Assembly (NCBI GenBank): GCA_002011685.1
Contig: MTOL01000138.1
Span: forward strand, 1-9,609
Length of the DNA: 9,609 nt
From: Deferribacteres bacterium JdFR-76
GTDB taxonomy: Bacteria > Zhuqueibacterota > JdFR-76
Direction: 5' to 3'
Within the stretch, counting starts at the first letter, position 1; every line of letters begins with the position of its first letter. The notes below the pieces were generated by a model, which saw only the letters and a list, made by a program, of their open reading frames with translations, was not told where the DNA came from and did not search any database. Made by a program: the position numbers and the translations under genes. Positions 6,954 to 9,609 of this stretch are shown here, piece after piece.

Positions 6954-7384
6954 TACTTTTCTTCCGTCTGCTCGAAATTTTCGTTTTTCGGTTTGGCTGT
7001 TCCCATAACCTGAAAGGCGTACCCGGAAAGCAGGTAGAAAAGCCGCTCATCCGATGTCATCGTTTCCCTTTCACTGCCCATCTGGTACAGGGCGATGGCG
7101 CTGGAGAGCCACTTTTCGGCGTAGCCTGCCTGTTTTTGGTACTGGCGGATTTTGTCAAATATTTCTGCGAACAGCCGCATGGTCTTTTCGGCGCTCATCC
7201 CCTGGTAGTTAATTTTGCTCAGTACCGGCTTGTTTTCGAGCCCCTCTCTGTACTGAACATTCGCAATGATCCCGATCACATATCCCAGAAGCGCCATCCC
7301 CCGCTGGGCTGGCGTGTAGCCCAGCCTATCAAATACTTCGTTCAGTCCGTGCGGCATTGCGGTTTGCAGATTTTCCTGTTCCAT
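6953..7384 (-). CDS. cas11: Probable Cas11 small subunit from an internal start in cas8b
   Basis: An in-frame ATG at 7384 (Met496 of Cas8b) would give a 143-residue protein equal to the Cas8b C-terminal part, MEQENLQTAMPHG onward. It is preceded at good spacing by GGAGGGAG. It is established for I-B, I-C and I-D systems that the small subunit can be translated independently from within the large-subunit gene, and 143 residues is in the expected range. No separate cas11 gene is present in the window, so the complex would otherwise lack a free small subunit. The helical content and position fit. Translation itself cannot be seen from DNA, and the site encodes Leu-Glu-Gly-Glu in cas8b, so a chance purine-rich stretch remains possible. 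Confidence 0.72.
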   Translation of the reverse strand: MEQENLQTAMPHGLNEVFDRLGYTPAQRGMALLGYVIGIIANVQYREGLENKPVLSKINYQGMSAEKTMRLFAEIFDKIRQYQKQAGYAEKWLSSAIALYQMGSERETMTSDERLFYLLSGYAFQVMGTAKPKNENFEQTEEK

Positions 7385-8869
7385 GGCTGTTTCTCCCTCC
7401 AGAAGGTTCAGTTTTTTCAAAAATAACAGAAACAGATTCCATTTGACGGTATCCCGTGCCAGCAGAAACAGCGGATCTCCCTTCCCGCCGATCTGATACT
7501 GGGCATGGGATTTAAAGTAATGGATTTTTGCCAGATCCTTGTAAACCGGATAGAGGGACCTGCGTGAAACGGGAACGCCCGTAAAGATGTTGGAGTAGAG
7601 CTGGAGTAGCTTTCTGTATTCCTGGTGATCGCTCCCTGATCTGCGGACAGGAATGATGTAATAAATTTGGTTGAGATCAAACTGTGTTTCCTCCCGGAAA
7701 TGTTCCGCCCGAAACTGCTCTGTTCGATTCAATTCCTGATAAATTTCCTGAACTCGGCTGGGGGGAACCTCCCGGATCAAAAGGAGAATTTTGAAAGCAG
7801 ATTGAGCTTTGCGGAAAAAAAGGAAATTCCAGATGAATGGGATGGGGTCCGCTCGTTTCAAAAGTCGTTCAACTTCTTTTTCTTTTTTGAGCAGAAGCTT
7901 GATGCTTGCAATTTCGTTAAACCGGTCAGGCATTTCTCTTAAATAACGAAGCAACCGTTCTTTGCTGGAGATGGGCCAGAGCATCTCAGGAAGAATGTAA
8001 AGATTGAACCCCCCCAGCCGGACCTGAAGATGCCGGGCGATCCACCTTTCCCCGAAAAGCCACTTCTGGTAGCACGGCCGACAGATGGAAACGGCCTTGT
8101 AAAAGTTTTTCGGATCAAAATGTGAAGCGAAGCTTACCTTGTCTGTCATGTAAAACTTGAACATAAACCGGGTGGTGTTTTGGGTAACCTCTCCTTCCTG
8201 GCTGCAGATGGAGCATCTGCCCCAGAGGGAATGTTCAAACGCTTCTTCCAGAGATTTTTGCGAAAGTAGGCGGATGTAATCCTTCTCTTTCGCCAGAAGT
8301 TGACCGTCAACAAGAACGGTATAGAGTACCTCCCGACTTTTTGTTCCAAATTTACTGGAGATGTATTTCTTGGTTTCGGCTACCATCGCTTTTGCGTACT
8401 GTTTGACATCCAGCGGCCCGGGATGTTTTTTCTGGATCTCTACAGGAAAGGGAAGTGTGCCGGGTTTGAGCAGGTAGGTGGCTTTTTGACCTTTTGCATC
8501 GGTCTGAACGTCGAAGAACCGGTCTACGACCGTTTTTAGTTTTGTCTTCAGCTCACCATCCGGCAGGAACTTGAACAGATTCGGAAGAGTCTGCGTAAAC
8601 AGGTAGCTGAGATTTTCCGTAGTTGGAAAGAACTGCGGGCGGTTGCCCTTTTCGGAGCCCGTGAATGCGTATTCTTTCAGTGTTTCCCGGTCCAGATGCG
8701 GTCCGGCCGCTTCTTTTTCCATGTCAAATTGAATGTTTCCTTCCTTGGTTCGGAAGTTCATTCCGATTATGTACCGGTGGGTTTGACTTTCTTGCACCAA
8801 AAAATCCAGCAGCTCATCTGTATCTCCGGCGCTGACAATTTCACCGATCTGCGTGATCAGATGAAGCAT
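6953..8869 (-). CDS. cas8b: Cascade large subunit Cas8b (Csh1-like)
   Basis: The large subunit of type I-B Cascade recognises the PAM and helps recruit Cas3. The 638-residue protein has a zinc-ribbon-like centre with two CxxC pairs: Cys219/Cys222 (RCSICSQEG) and Cys263/Cys266 (SICRPCYQKW), as in Csh1/Cas8b proteins. The C-terminal part, from about residue 496, is rich in predicted helix, ends near YLLSGYAFQVMG, and corresponds to the small-subunit-like (Cas11) region. Identification rests on the CxxC pairs, the length and the position between cas6 and cas7, since large subunits diverge fast. The ATG at 8869 is preceded by GGGGAGG at a close 4 nt. The gap to cas6 is 38 nt. Confidence 0.92.
   Translation of the reverse strand: MLHLITQIGEIVSAGDTDELLDFLVQESQTHRYIIGMNFRTKEGNIQFDMEKEAAGPHLDRETLKEYAFTGSEKGNRPQFFPTTENLSYLFTQTLPNLFKFLPDGELKTKLKTVVDRFFDVQTDAKGQKATYLLKPGTLPFPVEIQKKHPGPLDVKQYAKAMVAETKKYISSKFGTKSREVLYTVLVDGQLLAKEKDYIRLLSQKSLEEAFEHSLWGRCSICSQEGEVTQNTTRFMFKFYMTDKVSFASHFDPKNFYKAVSICRPCYQKWLFGERWIARHLQVRLGGFNLYILPEMLWPISSKERLLRYLREMPDRFNEIASIKLLLKKEKEVERLLKRADPIPFIWNFLFFRKAQSAFKILLLIREVPPSRVQEIYQELNRTEQFRAEHFREETQFDLNQIYYIIPVRRSGSDHQEYRKLLQLYSNIFTGVPVSRRSLYPVYKDLAKIHYFKSHAQYQIGGKGDPLFLLARDTVKWNLFLLFLKKLNLLEGETAMEQENLQTAMPHGLNEVFDRLGYTPAQRGMALLGYVIGIIANVQYREGLENKPVLSKINYQGMSAEKTMRLFAEIFDKIRQYQKQAGYAEKWLSSAIALYQMGSERETMTSDERLFYLLSGYAFQVMGTAKPKNENFEQTEEK
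7393..7400 (-). promoter_or_regulatory. Internal ribosome binding site for cas11
   Basis: GGAGGGAG on the minus strand lies inside the cas8b coding frame. Its 3' GGAG is 8 nt, and its 5' GGAGG 11 nt, before the in-frame ATG at 7384. It is as good as the sites in front of the operon's ordinary genes. Confidence 0.65.
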
Positions 8870-8907
8870 TTTTCCTCCCCGGTTTTGTTGGAATGTTTAC
8901 AGGACGG

Positions 8908-9609
8908 CTAGGCTTGCCTCTTGGATGCACCTGTAGCATCCGGCCCTTGTGGGAGCGTTTCAATCATGCCAAATCCCTGCGCATTGTGCTCTCCCAGTCC
9001 ACATTCCCAGGCGATTTTCATCAACTCCGGGTTTCCTTCCAGCGCGAAATGATATTCAAATGCGCGGATGTGTGTGGCATCGGGAGTTCCTTCCTTGATT
9101 GTGATTAACCGGGAGCGCGGTTTTGAACCTTTGCTCAGGGTGAGCCGCAGCCGCTGATCCGTGGGAAGTTTGCGGTGGATGATTTCGTATTTCTGAAGGA
9201 GATTCTTGCGGATGAGTTCTGAATAACGGGAATCATCGGGTCTGAGGTATTTGGCATGCAATCTGCCGCGGTGCAGGTGCATGGTGCTTACCACCACTGG
9301 AGATAAGCAACGGAAGAATGTTTTTTCGCCGAACTCCGGTGTCGGGATCATTTCAACCTGCTGAATTTCGAACCGGGCCCTGCAACCGCTTCCGGCAATT
9401 TCCAAGGTCCGGTGCAAAAACAGGCCGTTAACAACCCCGCGCACAAATTCCTCCTGAAATGGACTGCTGATTTGCAATTTCCATAGCTGGCCGGAACCAG
9501 CAAGCCGGTTTCCCTGAATGCGCACATCCGGAATCCATAGTTTTGAGAAGGTGAACAGCTTCATTGAACGGCCTGAAAAAGCGGTATACCCTCTTTCGTG
9601 CAAGAACGA
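8908..9609 (-). CDS. cas6: Cas6 crRNA-processing endoribonuclease, 5' end cut off
   Basis: The visible 233 residues lack the N terminus: the frame is open to the window edge, and the first residues read SFLHERGY, an internal Cas6 segment. By comparison with Pyrococcus furiosus Cas6, about 40-45 residues are missing. That enzyme uses Tyr31, His46 and Lys52. Here the His of LHERGY and the Lys of MKLFTFS match His46 and Lys52; the Tyr would be outside the window. The C-terminal glycine-rich loop is CGLGEHNAQGFGMIE, preceded by EGNPELMKIAWE, both typical of the family. Cas6 cuts the repeat to free the 8-nt handle. A tail of about 17 residues follows GMIE. It is the first gene of the visible operon. 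The codons for GMIET contain a repeat-like sequence, listed separately. Confidence 0.95.
   Translation of the reverse strand, partial: SFLHERGYTAFSGRSMKLFTFSKLWIPDVRIQGNRLAGSGQLWKLQISSPFQEEFVRGVVNGLFLHRTLEIAGSGCRARFEIQQVEMIPTPEFGEKTFFRCLSPVVVSTMHLHRGRLHAKYLRPDDSRYSELIRKNLLQKYEIIHRKLPTDQRLRLTLSKGSKPRSRLITIKEGTPDATHIRAFEYHFALEGNPELMKIAWECGLGEHNAQGFGMIETLPQGPDATGASKRQA
8957..8970 (-). other. CRISPR-repeat-like segment in the 3' end of cas6
   Basis: On the minus strand the 14 bases GGCATGATTGAAAC match the last 14 bases of the array repeat (GGCAGGATTGAAAC) at 13 positions, including the whole 8-nt handle and the base before the expected Cas6 cut. Just upstream, ATGC (8984-8981) can pair with GCAT (8969-8966) across an 11-nt loop. 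The first half of the repeat is not matched. The bases also encode Gly-Met-Ile-Glu-Thr of Cas6, in which GFGMIE is conserved, so chance under coding constraint is a real alternative. Confidence 0.45.

Noticed and set aside
6695..7426. 243-residue plus-strand open frame opposite cas7 and cas8b
   Set aside because: It lies fully antisense to two well-supported genes and shows no recognisable domain.
8870..8907. Possible CreTA-like toxin and guide RNA between cas6 and cas8b
   Set aside because: Such modules are known in the cas6-cas8b space of some I-B loci, but here only 38 nt separate the genes and no repeat-like pair or small frame fits.

Overview
The window carries one almost complete type I-B CRISPR-Cas locus, entirely on the minus strand. 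Reading in the direction of transcription (high to low coordinates) the order is cas6 (5' end cut off by the window edge), cas8b with a probable internal cas11 start, cas7, cas5, cas3, cas4, cas1, cas2, then an AT-rich leader and a CRISPR array that runs off the other edge. Gene order, the Csh1/Csh2-like Cas8b and Cas7, the HD-fused Cas3 and a repeat ending in ATTGAAAC all fit subtype I-B. No other gene is supported, and the long plus-strand open frames are shadows.

Layout: 1-646 is the array (ten identical 30-nt repeats, nine whole spacers of 35-38 nt, one cut spacer). 647-749 is the leader, with a hairpin plus T-run just after cas2. 750-2727 is the adaptation module (cas2, cas1, cas4). 2724-5168 is cas3. 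5248-8869 encodes Cascade (cas5, cas7, cas8b/cas11). 8908-9609 is cas6. Junctions are tight (4-nt overlap to 38-nt gap) except the 79-nt gap between cas5 and cas3, so one polycistronic transcript is likely. Its promoter would lie outside the window, upstream of cas6.

How the parts work together: Cas4-Cas1-Cas2 select, trim and insert new spacers at the leader end, next to cas2. The array is transcribed away from cas2. Cas6 cuts each repeat 8 nt from its 3' end to leave the AUUGAAAC handle. Cas8b, Cas11, a Cas7 filament and Cas5 form the surveillance complex on the crRNA, and Cas3 is recruited to unwind and degrade the target.

Organism: bacterial or archaeal, not assignable from these bases. 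The genes look close to 50% GC by eye. Strong Shine-Dalgarno sequences precede several genes, which argues against typical Bacteroidetes. The spacers are more AT-rich than the genes.

I did not find a new system type. The points most worth checking are an internal ribosome site and start inside cas8b (Cas11), a 13-of-14 match to the Cas6-cut half of the CRISPR repeat inside the 3' end of cas6, a changed motif-I residue and N-terminal extension in Cas4, an acidic insertion in Cas1, and a palindrome in the wide cas5-cas3 gap.
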